Shown piece by piece: positions 12,101 through 30,654 of a stretch of DNA of 64,000 nucleotides. Within the stretch, counting starts at the first letter, position 1; the number at the start of each line of letters is the position of its first letter. The DNA is from Glandiceps talaboti (taxonomy: Eukaryota > Hemichordata > Enteropneusta > Spengelidae). Location of the stretch: positions 10,831,822 to 10,895,821 of the forward strand of contig NC_135570.1 in assembly GCF_964340395.1 (NCBI RefSeq), read 5' to 3'. The position numbers were made by a program, and so were the translations under genes. Below the pieces are notes generated by a model, which saw only the letters and a program-made list of their open reading frames with translations, made no database searches and had not been told where the DNA came from.

Positions 12101-15100
12101 TCACCTACTACTTCCACCGTTTCATATACAAATGTACAACATTGCAGATGAGTGCCCTCACAGGTCATGTAAGGAGAGGAAATGAATATTCTAATCTGTG
12201 GGATGTTTTTGATTTTCCTCCCGAGGGAGCCTTTAATAGGCCTATGCAAATTCCATCACTTGAGGAGCCTTGGGTCATGTTAAAATAGAAAGCACTTGGG
12301 GTACATAGGAAATCCAAGTGCTACACAAAGCATCCGGTATTACCACAATTAGATAACTTTGGCTGTATTTCTGAAATATTATTTTTGAAGGTTAAATGTT
12401 TTTATCATAAATATGAACAAAACTGTTAAAAATACTGTGTAATTCTGTAGTAATATTTATAGCAATAAACAATTGCATGTTGTTCTCATCATAGTTCAGG
12501 AATGAATTTTCCACAACTCAATGAGGAGAATAAACTTATAACTTGCTCAAGTGTCTGGTTCTTTTTCATTCTTTATTGAATATTATGGGGTTTTTTAAAC
12601 ACAAGTGTGTTCTTTTAAATGTGAAATAATGACCTCAGTGACCGATTGTGAAACAGTGAGGTGAACATCTATTGCCCTTGGGAGACTACTAGTAACTGGG
12701 AATTTTTTTTAAAAAACAGTTGAAGACATTTTCCATTACAAAATTAGAATTGAATAAACAAACTCAAAACATTTGAAGATTATATGAGACTAATAAAAAA
12801 AATAAAGTAAATCTGCCAAGGTACTGAGCCTAAGTTAACTTGGAACTTGTATGTAGTAAATCAACACAATTACACGTATGTTGCAGATGAGCGCCCTCAC
12901 ACGGTATTCAGAATATTTCAATCCCATAAAAGAGATGTTACATGTACATCACAACCCTACTATATAACACATTAACACACCCATTGTACAAACTGTATTT
13001 TTTGAGTTGGAATGAGGACTTCTACATCTGTAACTTACCTTCTGTGGTGGTACATTAAAAGCTCTCATTCTACTTTTCTAACTTACCTTCTGTGGTGGTA
13101 CATTAAAAGCCCTCATTCTCAGATCTACTCTTCTACATTTGTCAATACATGGTAATATTAACACAACACCTGAAAAACAACAACAACAACAAAATATGTT
13201 TCATAACTGACACTAAAGACTGTTTGTTACTTGACTTTGGAGATAAAATTCAGAATGTAGACATCTATACAATCATTTACACCACAGGAGATTGTACCTA
13301 CTCTGTGATTATAAATGGAAAAGATATTTTGGTCCTAAACTTTGGAGGGGAAATTCAGAATGTAGTTCCCAATACTACTCCATTGATGTCTGTCCTGCAT
13401 AACTCTTTCAAGTAGCAATAGTTATCTCAAGTTCAGAGGCAAGTACATGTAGTGTCAAATATGTCAGATTTGGTCCTCCTGGTTTCCTCTGTGGGTCAAA
13501 CTGATAAAAAATCTGCAAGTATTAAAGATAAGATATTCTGGCATATTGAAGTATTCAAATTATACTATTTACCTGGCCCTTTCAGAGGCTGTAGTCTTCC
13601 AAGTCTAAATATAACAACCCTTTCATGTTGCTTAATTACCTGGAGAAAGAAATAACAGTCAGTTGGCATGCAAACATATTACGTGAATTCTTTTTTTTTC
13701 AGTACAAGTGATTCATTGCAGGAGTGGATATGGTCTTTAGCCATTTCGGTCTATAGCCTTTATACAAATGTACCGGTATATATACATGTAGGGTTAGTCA
13801 CAATCATCCAGTCAGTTACCTTTATTATGATGCAGTGAAGGTATTCCTAAATCATGAAGATCTTTCCCATGTTGCCAACCTCGTGATTAGGATATTTTTC
13901 GATGAAAAGTCAACCAATGTTATAGGATTTCTTTGTGGAAAAGTTACCCATTTGGCGACACACATACACCCATATATCCTTTTAAGATGGGAGTACCTAA
14001 CAGCCCTAACAGGAACAGTCCATTTAGAGTTGTAACACAAAGCCAAACAGGAACAGGCCACTTAGGGTTGTAATGCTAAGCATAACAGGAATAAGCCATT
14101 CAAAATTGTAACACCAGGCGTAACAGGAATAGGGCATTCAAAATTGTAACACCAGGCATAACAGACACAGGTCATTTAGTGTTATAATGCCATGCATAAC
14201 CCTTTCTCTAAGCAGTTTTAATCAAAACGCAAAATGGTATTAACATGTTCAATAATCACTGTAAATGCAATTAGGTTGCTAGATAATATAATTGCATCAC
14301 ATTGCTGTATACAGTAATATGAACTCGGCTTCCAAATTACTATAATGCCTAATGCAAATAGCATTTAGTATTTCTAATACTAAGTAGTAGAGCTGTTCAT
14401 CATTTTAATAATCATATCACTAACGTTTTTAATTTTGTGTGAAGGGTAGTTTTCTGAATAGGAGGTATATAGTAAAGTTCTTCAGTCTGAATAACAATAA
14501 AAATGCATGAAATACCAACATTGTAATTTACAATCACTGATTCATCATAAATTGTGTACAAGCTTCAATTCATCCCAGAATGCAAAATTTCATTTTCTGT
14601 GTCTGTATCTCTGTACTTCTGTCAAGCTGACAGTGATTTGTAGCAGAAAACGACACAATTCACAGGTGCTCGTCATATGGATGTTTTTATCAAAGCTGTC
14701 GTATATTACGTTGTAAGATTTTCACTTCAGTGCTTCCATATAATTAAAACCTTCATCCTACATATCAATTCTATATTGTGGGGTTTTTTGATTAATTCAA
14801 TCCATTACTTTTATTAAGTTGATACAAGTCTATTTATATTCATGATATTTTTGGTCTAGTGGCTTCCACAATGATGACTATTTCCTTTCGCCTACCTTTT
14901 ACATACTTGTACTCATGTGTTTTGTTTTCATATATTATTTATGTACTGTCTGTGCTTTGTACTATTTTGGATTTTGTGAAAAACAAGGCTTCATGGAAAA
15001 CACAGCCCCTAAAACTGCTAATATGATTTTTTACGACAAATATGGCCAATTTCGTTGAATTTGATGCTATGAAACAAAGCATGTCCCCATATACTTTGTC

Positions 15101-17716
15101 CCTTTATGCCAAGTTTGAATGAAATTGGAAAATATAAACCCAATCTGCATATCAACATCTAGCTGTGCACCATGGGAATGATCATCTTAATTGCCATGGT
15201 AACATCTAGAGGTGCATCATGGGAAAGACAACTATACATGCATAACATACATATATACCAGTGCATCATCATGGGAATGATAACTGTAATTGCCATGGCA
15301 ATATCTAGAGGTGCATCATGGGAATGATAACATTAATTATTACCATGGTAACATCTAGTTGGGAATGTAAATTTCATTGAAATGATAACATACTAACCTT
15401 TATACACAGAAATCCAGAAATGGGGAATGTCAGAATCATAACCAGAAAGCTAAGAAAGATGACCATACAGGTACACAAATGGACAATAAATGGAGGGTTG
15501 TATTCTGGAAATTAAAAAAGAGAAGAAAAAAATTCACTTCAGTATTTAAACATGTCAATAAATCTTGAGATTTGAGTTTAGTTTTCACAGTAATCTAGAA
15601 TACTACACAGAAGTAATTTCAATATCTCTCTTCTGTAACCATTAAGCACAACCCCCAAGTATGGAAAACGATGGTCATCAAACTATGTAGCAAACAAGGT
15701 AAGGGGAGAACAGGTTAGTGTAGCAGCGTGCATACTTCTGTAAGTTGGTGTATAGATGTGATGAAGCTGCCTGAGCTAGTAAGTATGATTAGTATATAGT
15801 TATATGTACATATTAACTTCAGTGTATTTGCTATGGTTTTGGTACCTTGTCAACAGAAGATGGAAATCTGGTAAAACATCTAAAAACATTCCCAATATTT
15901 TGTGCCATATGCCATATGGTTGCAATGAGTACCTGGTAAAATACCTAGGAAATGGGTAAGTTAGAAAATTCTTCTAACCATCGACTTTCTCGATTTTTTG
16001 CTTCAAAGTTTATATACCATGTGACAGTGCAATCTGATTAAAATCTGATGTTGGGCATTGGGCACTATGATTTACCTCTGTTTCCTACTTTTACTGTCGA
16101 TTTTTGTTCTGTGAGCATCAGATAGCTAAATCTGACACAATACCATAGGTGTTCTAAAGCCAAACGAGAACACTGAGTGAATTTACTAAACGAAAGAGAA
16201 TGCGTAATGTGCTGAAACATGGGTACAGCACTTCAGAACGCTCTGTTCAAAAAGAGCTCGAGCACAGACACCAATGTTATTGTTATTGTTTGGTGGTTCT
16301 CTGTGTCAATTTCGAAACATCGAGTGTTATATCGTAAGAGGGATTTGGTTGGCTACTCCTAAGTACAAGATTCAGTATGAGAACACCTATGGCAATGTGT
16401 CAGATGTAGGTATCTGGCACTCACAGAAAAAACAAAACAAAACAATAACAATAAAAGTAGGAGGCAAATAACGAAATTGCGCCCAGTTCCCTATATCAGA
16501 TTTTAATGGAATTGGTGACAGTGCAGCAATTTGTCCATCAACCATCTTAAAGAAAACTTTCTTTTAGAGTGACACTTTCTTTGACAGAAATACATTTCCT
16601 TGTATGCAACAATGAGCCAAACTGTTTAGTGAAAACGTTGTACTTACACAGCAAGCAAAGAATGGTTAGGCCTTGCTAGCAGTGGCAAACAGTTAGAAAG
16701 CTCACCTTTAAATGTTTCAGGACAAACAGCAACCATGTCTGTGTGGTATGGTACAATGTAAACTCTTCACTTATCTGAAGATACGTACACACATAACAGA
16801 CTTTTACTACCATCTATTTGATAGCATAGACTATAACTTTATTGTCTTTGTAGACTGTATAGAAGAGAAGGAATGATGAGGACACCCCAAGTGACATATT
16901 TTACAGTACCAAGCTATGATCTTTGGCAATCACTTTCAAGGTCAAATGTCAAGGTGTTAAATATGTGACATATTTGACAATATGTGACTGGCATAATATG
17001 TCTCACATCATAGCACCTTTGTGCCAAGTTTGGTTGAAATCGGTTGATGTATACCAGAGATGTTAGGGTGAATGCACATACAACAAATATGGCTGCTTTT
17101 CAGCCATATTTGATTCAATTGCAAAACAAAGTGATGTGCATATGTCTCACATATAGCATGTTACCTTTGTGCTAGGTTTGGATGAAATCAGTTGCTGCAT
17201 GCCAGAGATCTGAGGGTGAACACACACACATAACCCCCCCTGGGTAGTGTCCGTTGGGGGCTAAGAACAATGTTGATGTCTAGCAACTACTATAGTGGAG
17301 CTTACACCAAGTATTAAAGATATGTATGGTACTGTCAATATGACATAATTGTTTGGCTACCAATAAATTCATAAAGCACATGCAAGTAAGAAAATTAAAA
17401 AAAAACACTTTTATTTGTTCAGTGAGAGCAGATGTATAACTCTTTCTACCACCACTATAATGCATAATCATACTTAAAGAGGGGGATTGGTTGGTATCTA
17501 TTGGGGGAGGGGGGGGGGCAGAGAGGGGGGGGGCAGAGAGGAGGTAAGAAAATGTAAAAACTTACCCCTTTGTTCAGTGAGGGCAGGTGTACGACCCTTT
17601 CTACCACCACTATACTTGAACGCTGAATCAAAGTTAAATGGTGATCTATAGTCAATGGCTATCCCATGGTCTGATGTAGGTAGTTGGGAATATTTCACAC
17701 GTGACGAACTCCACAT
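9120..17716 (-). CDS. STOML1: Stomatin-like protein 1 (SPFH/PHB plus SCP2 domains), 8 coding exons
   Basis: Minus-strand exons: 17716..17566, 15504..15398, 13639..13573, 13169..13087, 11712..11453, 11086..10980, 10236..10000, 9328..9120. All have GT-AG introns and phases agree, giving 406 aa, close to the vertebrate protein. Domain order: N-terminal cytosolic tail with a YSQL tyrosine motif (residues 9-12) of the YxxPhi endosomal-sorting type; a hydrophobic hairpin at about 57-83 (FIVHLCTCMVIFLSFLVMIL, then LTFPISGF with the usual proline); the PHB/stomatin domain (VVIFRLGRLQ, GVVLILPCIDKCRRVDLRMR, WGVAVTRVEV); a linker; and a C-terminal SCP2 sterol-carrier domain (about 290-402) ending in GELRPFQAFMSGRLIVSGD. 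The stomatin-plus-SCP2 fusion is diagnostic of STOML1, a late-endosomal monotopic membrane protein linked to cholesterol traffic. Introns carry several MITEs. Exons 1 and 4 each have a nearby partial duplicate. Confidence 0.92.
9481..9947. mobile_element. MITE family A, copy 2, in the last STOML1 intron
   Basis: Begins GACCATTGCACAATGCCTCA and ends with the inverted counterpart TGAGCTTGTGTGACATTGTA, then CGATC. It shares interior blocks with copy 1 at 5341..5721 (for example AAATTTGGTTAGAAGTG) and carries an extra insertion. It lies wholly between exons at 9328 and 10000. Confidence 0.75.
10390..10441 (+). repeat. G-rich tract with quadruplex potential
   Basis: Many G-runs of three to seven separated by one to four bases, on the plus strand, the non-template strand relative to STOML1 being minus. 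It sits in a STOML1 intron. Quadruplex formation is only a prediction from pattern. Confidence 0.5.
10659..10899. mobile_element. Palindromic MITE with approximately 85-bp arms in a STOML1 intron
   Basis: The left arm starts AATTGGATTAATAACACTTG and the right arm ends with its reverse complement (CAAGTGTTATTAATCCAATT). Inner matches include AGAGACTTGTATTAC and TTTGATAAGAACAGTT. The central spacer is about 60 bases. It is non-coding, so it is a fold-back or miniature inverted-repeat element. Confidence 0.75.
11828..11882. repeat. Local direct duplication in STOML1 intron, copy 1
   Basis: Approximately 55-bp segment starting GAGGAGAATAAACTTATAAC, repeated almost identically at 12523..12576, about 695 bases away within the same intron. 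Confidence 0.7.
12523..12576. repeat. Local direct duplication in STOML1 intron, copy 2
   Basis: Second copy of the segment at 11828..11882, including CTCAAGTGTCTGGT and CATTCTTTATT. Confidence 0.7.
13031..13119 (-). repeat. 48-bp tandem duplication of the STOML1 exon 4 3' end and donor
   Basis: The plus strand shows TAACTTACCTTCTGTGGTGG then TACATTAAAAGC at 13031 and again at 13079, offset 48 bases. The copy at 13079..13119 holds the real exon end and its GTAAGTTA donor at 13086..13087. The downstream copy keeps the donor too. Use of the second donor would read GTA AGT TAG and stop. Confidence 0.85.
14008..14197. repeat. 38-bp tandem repeat, five copies, STOML1 intron
   Basis: The AACAGG(A) motif with AATAGGCCATTCAAAATTGT-like sequence recurs at 14008, 14046, 14084, 14122 and 14160, exactly 38 bases apart, with substitutions. 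Confidence 0.85.
15152..15365. repeat. Degenerate tandem repeat with CCATGGTAACATCTAG units, STOML1 intron
   Basis: Four irregular repeats containing TGCATCATGGGAATGAT and GCCATGGTAACATCTAG, spaced roughly 45-70 bases. Confidence 0.6.
17414..17614 (-). repeat. Partial duplicate of STOML1 exon 1 3' end
   Basis: The last approximately 46 bases of exon 1 (17569..17614) recur at 17414..17459 with five or six changes, offset 155. Both contain TTTCTACCACCACTATA. The copy has lost the GT donor. It lies inside intron 1, just after a GGGGGAGGGG-rich stretch. Confidence 0.8.
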
Positions 17717-19058
17717 GGTTGCAGTCTTCTCTTAACCAGTATTATATCAGAAATGTTTTGAAGTTAACGTTTCCCCACTTCAATTGTTCTCGCTGTGTTT
17801 TTTTCACCAGCAGACTTAAGGTAATGCACTAAACTAGCGATTCCTTTAAGTACCCAGCAGTCTTCAGTTTTCAATAAATTTTCCTCTTTGGAGTAAATAT
17901 GTTCATTTAACAAACTCCTCATAGATGTCTGTAGAAATAACTGACTTGAGAAGTCACCGAGGTGAAATAATGTTACAAATCACTTTTGTCTTGGGAGTCT
18001 TCTTGCATGCCAGTCACGTCTGTAACAAATCGCTCCTTTTCACAAACTGTTCATAAAATCCACACTTATTTCAATAAAAACGAGGACACCGATCTCACTA
18101 CTTTCAGTACCTACACTTAATCTCCCTTCTTCACAAATAATGAGCAAACAGAGACTGTTTTCATCATTACAATAAAACGCTAACGGGAAAAATCCAATCT
18201 TCAATTCTTATGGTTCAGTTACTCCGATTCTGACGAAATATTTTCATATCTTGAAGGATCCTCTAAACTCTCCTTGGATCATATTTCATTATGTGAAAAT
18301 TACATTCAGGATTATACTGCAACAACATAGATAGCCACCTCAAATAAATAGTAGCAGTGCGCTCATTGGTTACCATGGTTACATCATCCTCTTATATATG
18401 TAATACTGTCACTTTCTCTAGTGACACTGAAGTATTTATACATGTAACAATCTGCAAAAAAACATAAAAACGAAAAATCTTAAAATTTACTAATATTATG
18501 TAACTCAATTTTTTTATTATATTAACACTATTGGAAAATCTCACGGAATTACAATTGATAGAAACAATTTCTGAAGCCAAAAAATTATACATCAAATCTA
18601 CGAAATTTGTCATGTATGAAAAATCAGGGCTTTTAATAAAATGAGTCAAATTGTTCTCATTTAAAGTTTGAATTGTTGCCAGAATTTTATCTTTTTGAAT
18701 TTACTGTCAAATATTTGTACTACAAATACACTCATCAGGCAATGGGTATTTTGAAAAAGCTGTGCAGTGAAGTGAGTTTGATTATGAAAAGTAAAGTGTA
18801 TAAACAAGTCGTGTATTCATGAGTATCCAGTTACACGTATTTTAATGGTTTTATGACTATACATACTCCAATAATGAACTGAAATATCCATACAGACCAT
18901 GCCGTCGCATGTAAATTAGCCTCACCTACAATTATAAAAATTTAGCCCTGTCACGTTAGTCCCAAACCTGAATGGATCTCTGTAGCATTTGTGTTTGTTT
19001 GTTTGTATTTGTCTGCATAACAGAAAATCGCTGGGAGGAATTCCCAGCACAAAAATTT

Positions 19059-19062
<4 letters not shown>

Positions 19063-19109
<47 letters not shown>
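19063..19109. repeat. Poly(A) tract, about 47 bases
   Basis: Uninterrupted A-run following AAAAATTTATTT. It may be the tail of an old retroposed sequence, but no element body was recognised before it. Confidence 0.8.
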
Positions 19110-19111
<2 letters not shown>

Positions 19112-19934
19112 ATGAGATTAACTTATAAAACCTACTGCCTGGAAATGTATTTTACATGTACAGTTATTTGCTTGTTTCCTGTTATTGTCTTTGTTAATAT
19201 CTGATTCTAAAGATATGCGTCATTCATGGCAATTTGTTTGGCTATGACAATCAAATACATGTACATGTACAAACATGACAAACTGTTTTGAAGATTTGTA
19301 ATGTTTGCAGTGTTTGCCCCAGGGATAAAGCACAAAATGGTAACTAATTTGCATAATAATTTACATATCAATAATATAATTTGCATATTTATTTTGCATA
19401 ATCAGGACATCAGCATATAACATGCATGTCTTCAACATACTCTGACACATACACACATAGATCAGCCATTTCTCTTCATGTGAAAGTTTTACATATTGGC
19501 AATGACGGTGTTAGCACCATGTTTTCTCTATAGTGGAGAGAACACTATTAGTAAACTATTAAAGAAATCCGAAAAATAGGCGTGATTATGGGATATTACA
19601 GTGAAGGATAGGCATTATACCATGCACAAACCATGTTGAACAAAAAATATGGAATTTATACCCTGGTCGTTCTATGTCACAACTACACAGGTCTAGACTT
19701 TGTCATGACAACATGCATCTATGTTACTGGCTCTGTTGTGTTCGAAATATGAATTTGGAACATGATTTTCTTGTCATGAAGAGGGTGCTGAGAAGTCAAA
19801 TGAGGGCTTGAAGGCCTAGTTACCATGTTCAGAGAGAACATCTGAATGTAACTTGTTGTATGATTTACTGACATAGCTCATGGTGAACATTTTCAAGGAA
19901 AACACTAGTAGTGCAGTACAATTCTCTATAAAAC

Positions 19935-20190
19935 TGTAGACTATTGACAGTAGTTTGTACCTTTTTGGCTATGTTTCATCGAAAACAAAGTCGTAGCCTC
20001 ACTCAGTAGCACTGAATACTAAGGCGTACTTAGAGGAAACTGTGAGTGCTCGTGCCTCTGGCACTCGCTGTGATGTTGCTAAATAATCAGTACACGGTTA
20101 TAGTATTGCTCCGGATCAGAACGAGGCGACAACTTTAGTTTTAGATAAAACATAGCAAAAAAGGTACAAACAACTGTCGACAGTCTATAA
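19935..20190. mobile_element. Inverted-repeat element with approximately 65-bp arms
   Basis: The left arm TAGACTATTGACAGTAGTTT then GTACCTTTTTGGCTATGTTT is mirrored on the right by AAACATAGCAAAAAAGGTAC then AAACAACTGTCGACAGTCTA. The interior of about 120 bases is non-coding. The flanks are TA-rich. Confidence 0.7.
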
Positions 20191-20263
20191 AATTGATGTA
20201 CATGGGATTATGTATGTATACATGTATGTGTACAGTTTTGATTTAAAGACCATGATATTAGGT

Positions 20264-20533
20264 CAGGGGTGAACAAATCCACTGGTCCTGGGTCCGGGAC
20301 TAGCGATTTTTTTGGGTGGACCACACAAATTTTACCTTGTCTGGTCCATCATACCAGTACCTTACTGTTAATAACTATGTTAAAAAGTCATCTCAATATA
20401 CAGATTCATAGGTAAGATTTAATGTTTCACATTAGCGGGACCTGGGACCACTAATTCTTTCAGCAGGACCACTGGATTTTTTAAGGCACTGGTCCGGGGA
20501 CCACCAGTTTACAAAATGATTTGTTCACCCCTG
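20264..20533. mobile_element. 270-bp MITE with CAGGGGTGAACAAAT termini
   Basis: Begins CAGGGGTGAACAAAT and ends ATTTGTTCACCCCTG, a perfect 15-bp terminal inverted repeat. It is flanked on both sides by TAGGT (20259..20263 and 20534..20538), a probable 5-bp target duplication. The interior repeats GGTCC/GGACC blocks. CAGGG-type ends resemble hAT-like elements, though hAT normally duplicates 8 bases. Confidence 0.8.
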
Positions 20534-20781
20534 TAGGTACACAGTGTACCTCTTTATCATCAATCATGGTCGTAAAATTAAAATCAAAACTTTTCTACTA
20601 AAAGAAGAAATATTAGCTAGTGTATGCTTGAGTTACCATCTATACCCTTCATTGAGTACACTACTTGTAAAACACTGAATATATAAGTACATGTATAATG
20701 GATCTCAAATGTAACTTATGTATTAAAGTTGAATTTATAATGTTCACTAAGTATCTGTCAGTCTTTTCTGACAAAACGTAC

Positions 20782-21236
20782 GTCTATAGTCTAGCGGTAT
20801 AAACCCAGCCAACAGACACATTGACAAAACCTGCTGACCTGACATACAGGAATGACTGGTCTATAGTCTAGCGGTAAACCCAGCCAACAGACACATTGAC
20901 AAAACCTGCTGACCTGACATACAGGAATGACTGGTCTATAGTCTAGCGGTATAAACCCAGCCAACAGACACATTGACAAAACCTGCTGACCTGACATACA
21001 GGAATGACTGGTCTATAGTCTAGCGGTATAAACCCAGCCAACAGACACATTGACAAAACCTGCTGACCTGACATACAGGAATGACTGGTCTATAGTCTAA
21101 CGGTAAAACCAGCCAACAGACACATTGACAAAACCTGCTGACATGACATACAGGAATGACTGGTCTATAGTCTAACGGTAAAACCAGCCAACAGACACAT
21201 TGACAAAACCTGCTGACATGACATACAGGAATGAAT
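20782..21236. repeat. 75-77-bp tandem repeat, six copies
   Basis: The start GTCTATAGTCTAGCGGT recurs at 20782, 20859, 20934, 21011, 21088 and 21163. The last two units share GCGG-to-ACGG and ACCTG-to-ACATG changes, so they duplicated together. Open frames through it are a by-product. Confidence 0.9.
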
Positions 21237-21977
21237 GTTCTCTACCATATACATTGTACATTATGATGTTATCCTCAATATTATTCTTTGCTCAGTCAAA
21301 GAAAAGATGAGATATAACATACAAGGGACATTGTATCAACTTGTCATGACAAAACCTTTGGGTTTTCAGTATTTTCTGGCTGAGTGTAGGTAAATATTGG
21401 GAATGACAATCCCTTGAGCATAATTTATGAAAACTTGAGAAAAATACTTTAAATTTGATCGTTCTGACTTGTATTTTGAGCATCACAGAACTAATACTGT
21501 AGGTGCAGTGTTGTCATGACAACCAGGGTATAAATCTAATATTTTTGTTTCAATACATATTGGACTTAGGATAAAAAAATGTCTACAGTGTTCCAAAATT
21601 ATACATGTAACCATAGTGATTATAATATTTGTCCAAAATGTTAAAATAAATCCAAACAGACCAGATAAATGACTACTGCTTGAAATCTCAGACGGAAGTT
21701 TGACAGAGTCTTGAAGTTGTACAGGTAGATGTATGCACAGAATTAAATGGGATTTGAGGGATCACTGTTCCAAATCCATGGAATACGACTTCTCTTTTAA
21801 TGAACTGGATCATAGGAATATTAGAACATGGAATACACTCTGGAGATTTGAGTCTTATAACTGTATGGTGTCATTCCTTGGATATATCCATGGAATTTAG
21901 AATTTAGATGGATCAGTGTTATACATGTAGATCCATGGAATGCGATTCTATTCTAATGAACTACATTGTAGATAAGA

Positions 21978-22344
21978 CCTAAAAAAAACTGTTTGGTTTC
22001 AGTTACGCAACCCCACCTAGTTTTTCACTGCTGACCCTAAACTTACATGTTTTTTACATATTCTACAAAAAAATTAATAAAATTGCAAAAATTGTGAAGT
22101 CTTGCGAGAATTATTGGATGTGGAATCAGACATCAACTTAAAAAGACAATATAAAACTGTTCTTCTAATCTGTAATGGCTGTACATCTGATGAGAAGAAA
22201 CCAATGACACAGAGACCACATTGAAAACAACGGAAAACATAACTACTTGAACTAGTCATTCACACATTAAATTTTTTTTTTAATTCTACCTACCCCACCT
22301 ATTCTAAAATGGAGCGTAATCGGAACCACACAATTTTTTTTAGG
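21978..22344. mobile_element. MITE with CCTAAAAAAAA termini, 367 bp
   Basis: The left end CCTAAAAAAAACTGTTTGGT then TTCAGTTACGC is matched in inverse by GCGTAATCGGAACCACACAA then TTTTTTTTAGG on the right. CCCCACCTA follows the left arm and CCCCACCTATT precedes the right arm region. A related element is at 45571..45914. Confidence 0.65.
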
Positions 22345-25300
22345 CCTAACAGGGATAAGAACATGGAAAATGTTCACAAAATTCAAAATTCCCATTAGTC
22401 TGGATTCTACACTACAAATCTTACAGTTACATAATAAGTATAGCACACACAGACCCAACAAAGCAAACACTAAGTCTGGAGTGAACATTTAGCTACTATT
22501 CTTCAAACTCTTTGATTTGTTCAATTGCAAATGTTCATTGTTGATTAAGTGATCCCCAGATTTACTTTCAATATATCTACATTGAATCCTTAGGGATATT
22601 GATGCATACAGGTACTACAACACCTTTCAACTATACATCATCATTCATCAATACATTTTATCTCAATATTGGTTGAGATTTTATGCAGCCATATTGTTTT
22701 CTCACACACTTAATTTATCATACAAAATGTAGTATGGTGAAATACTAAATTCTCCATTCTTGCAAACTAGAGTTATTATTTCTACCACTACATTTCGAAA
22801 TAAGTGGGAGGCTCATTAAGAACGTTGTCATAAAACAGGCTGTGGTTTGCGAGGATATTCACTTGAAATTTATTGTGAAAATTATACTTTTCATTCATAC
22901 TATGCATAACTTTCTAAATCAGTGAAAATTGGGTCCGGGTAATACAGACAATTCCTGTTTTCAGTGAAAATGAAATCCCTTTAAAATATGTAGTATTTGA
23001 CATTACAACCATAAGCTGATTGGGACAAAATTTAAAACAGAGATGTCAATAAAACTACATTTTACACAAAACTGAAATTAAAACTGCAAATTTCACCATG
23101 ATACTAGCAATCTACATAGTATTACATATATACAAATGTACATGACTTAGTTACAATGTTGTTATTGGTGGGGGGGGGGGGGTTGGTTATCTACAGTTTT
23201 AATTCATGGGAAGAATTTCAAATCTCGACATGGTGGGTGGGGATACTACATCACAAGTACAGCTTCTTGGCATTTCCTCCACAATAATCTCACCATCGAG
23301 ACATAATATGACAGACATGTTCCTTCTTCATCATGCACTCGTGACTGAGGCTCTAGTACGTCTACGAACAAGTTCCAACAAACCAGCACATATTACATGT
23401 AACGTCCCAGTCAGTCTCTATTACTATTAGCAGTATTTTTCGAAACGTGTTATTGCTAGAGAAATACTGTACTAGCTAATCTGTTCACGTTGTTCACCAT
23501 TGCACTGAGAGATCTACAATACAATATATTTAGTTTTGTCTTGACCGCATTTATTTTACCTGAATGGTTGCCGTACACTATGTCAATGGGGTGCAGCCTG
23601 CAGAACTCAGTACAGGTCTATTCTACCGTGGTACAAAGACCGTGATGCTGAGGACTATGTATGGTAACTGTAACTTACCTGTACGGTACACATAAACAGA
23701 TGTAGTTGTAATAGTCTTGGAGTTCCACTACAGAGACATACAGAAGACAGATTAATGGCTATCCAGCTAGCAGCTTGTGATGCATCCACACTCAGCTGAC
23801 TGTTTAATACTCAGAACATATCTGTGGCGCCCTCTAGTGGTCAACAGTAAAATTTAAAGATGGAAAAACGGTAGTGATGTTGCATATATGAATACATCCT
23901 GAACATGTTTAATAATGATCTTGTCGTGATTTTTTCAATATACGACTAATATTTAAAGTAAAATTCAAAGTTACATCCTGCTGTTATTCAACCATGTCAA
24001 ATCTTATCATGTCTGGTAAATTGCACATCAAACTACGAGATCTGCTTATAAAAATAACATTATGACATGATCTTTAGGGCACAAAATATATTTTTGAAAA
24101 AGCAGTCTCGGCTATCAATTTAGCCTTCTCAGTGCATACCACATCTATCTTGTTATATATATATAAATGTAGTCAAACAACTTGTAGCTCTCTTACCATT
24201 TCAAACTTAGCAGCTTTGGTGTGTTTTTGATGGCTACCGTCGTATGACAAATTTAGACATATGCACCACATCTGATTTTGACGTAATTAGATATAAATAT
24301 TACCAGAATACACATCACACACCATAAAATCATGTAGCCTCTAGGCTATAATACAATGTTCCCATGCAAGCATGGAAAAATTACACATGCCCATGAAAAA
24401 GAACACAAAACATTGAGAATTGATTAAATGCAAACCATCAAGATACCACAAGACAATAGATATAAAACATTCCATGAATTTATTGCAAAAAAAAAATGTT
24501 TTCAAAATTATATTCTATAATTGTTCCTCAAAGTTATAGTACAAATAAAATAACATAACATGAAAGGTACTAGTTATAGTGGAAATGACTTGTTTGACAA
24601 AAAGTCACAAAAATTATGATCCTGTTTGTAAAAAGTTTCTACAACTTTTGCACTAGGAGTAGTAGTAATAGGAGGTATATTCTTTCCTTGGAGTTGCATT
24701 AAAATCAAATAATCTTTCTGGTGATCTACGAAATTGTCAAATATGCAAATGAGAATTTATTCTACCAAAGCCATCAATTCCCCCAGTTTGGCTGTATGGT
24801 ACATACATATAAAATAATGTGTTTGTTTCATCTAGTCATTCTATAACACAGTAAATATGACTACCACAGTACAACAGCAATTATAAACATTTACCCTGTA
24901 CAAATGAGAGATTAATTTCTTGTTCATTAAAAAAGACGTAACTGTTGATACTAAACTATGATGAAGAAGACTCATCTGTGCAGGTGACAGAGTTCCAAAT
25001 AAATTAAACATTGTACTGCACCAAAACATCGGAATAAATCCAAGCTTTCAATCTTTCCTAGCATTCTGTCCAGTTGTGAATAATGATAATTGGGGCAAGC
25101 TCAGGCAAACCTTTTGGAAGTCTGATGATGTTTTGTTTTGCACACAATCCACAACTTAATTATGGCCGTATGTGAGTGACGTCAAAGCAAAATACATATG
25201 AGGGATCTACACAGTACTATTATATAATCCACAGATGTATTCTCGTCAAGCAGAATTTATAAATTCTCAATGATAATCACAAATCTATAGTTCAATACTA

Positions 25301-25391
25301 GATAGGAAAACTCTAGGAGAGCTTGAGTATAACCATGAGCATCTAAGTTTGGGAATTTGTTTCAAGTTCTTTACTTATCCAGATAACAACA

Positions 25392-30654
<5,263 letters not shown>

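Larger units (their letters stand above)
17717..25391. other. Intergenic interval between STOML1 and POLB, repeat-rich
   Basis: No exon recognised in 7.7 kb. It holds a 47-base poly(A) tract, at least three inverted-repeat elements, a six-copy 77-bp tandem repeat and a G-run near 23168. The left part should include the STOML1 promoter and the right part the POLB 3' UTR. Confidence 0.5.

Noticed and set aside
20791-20997. 68-aa minus-strand ORF with repeated Cys-rich segments
   Set aside because: It is produced by the 77-bp tandem repeat; the unit length is not consistently a multiple of three and there is no gene context.
22267-22488. 73-aa hydrophobic minus-strand ORF
   Set aside because: Overlaps the right arm of the inverted-repeat element at 21978..22344 and has no splice or promoter context.
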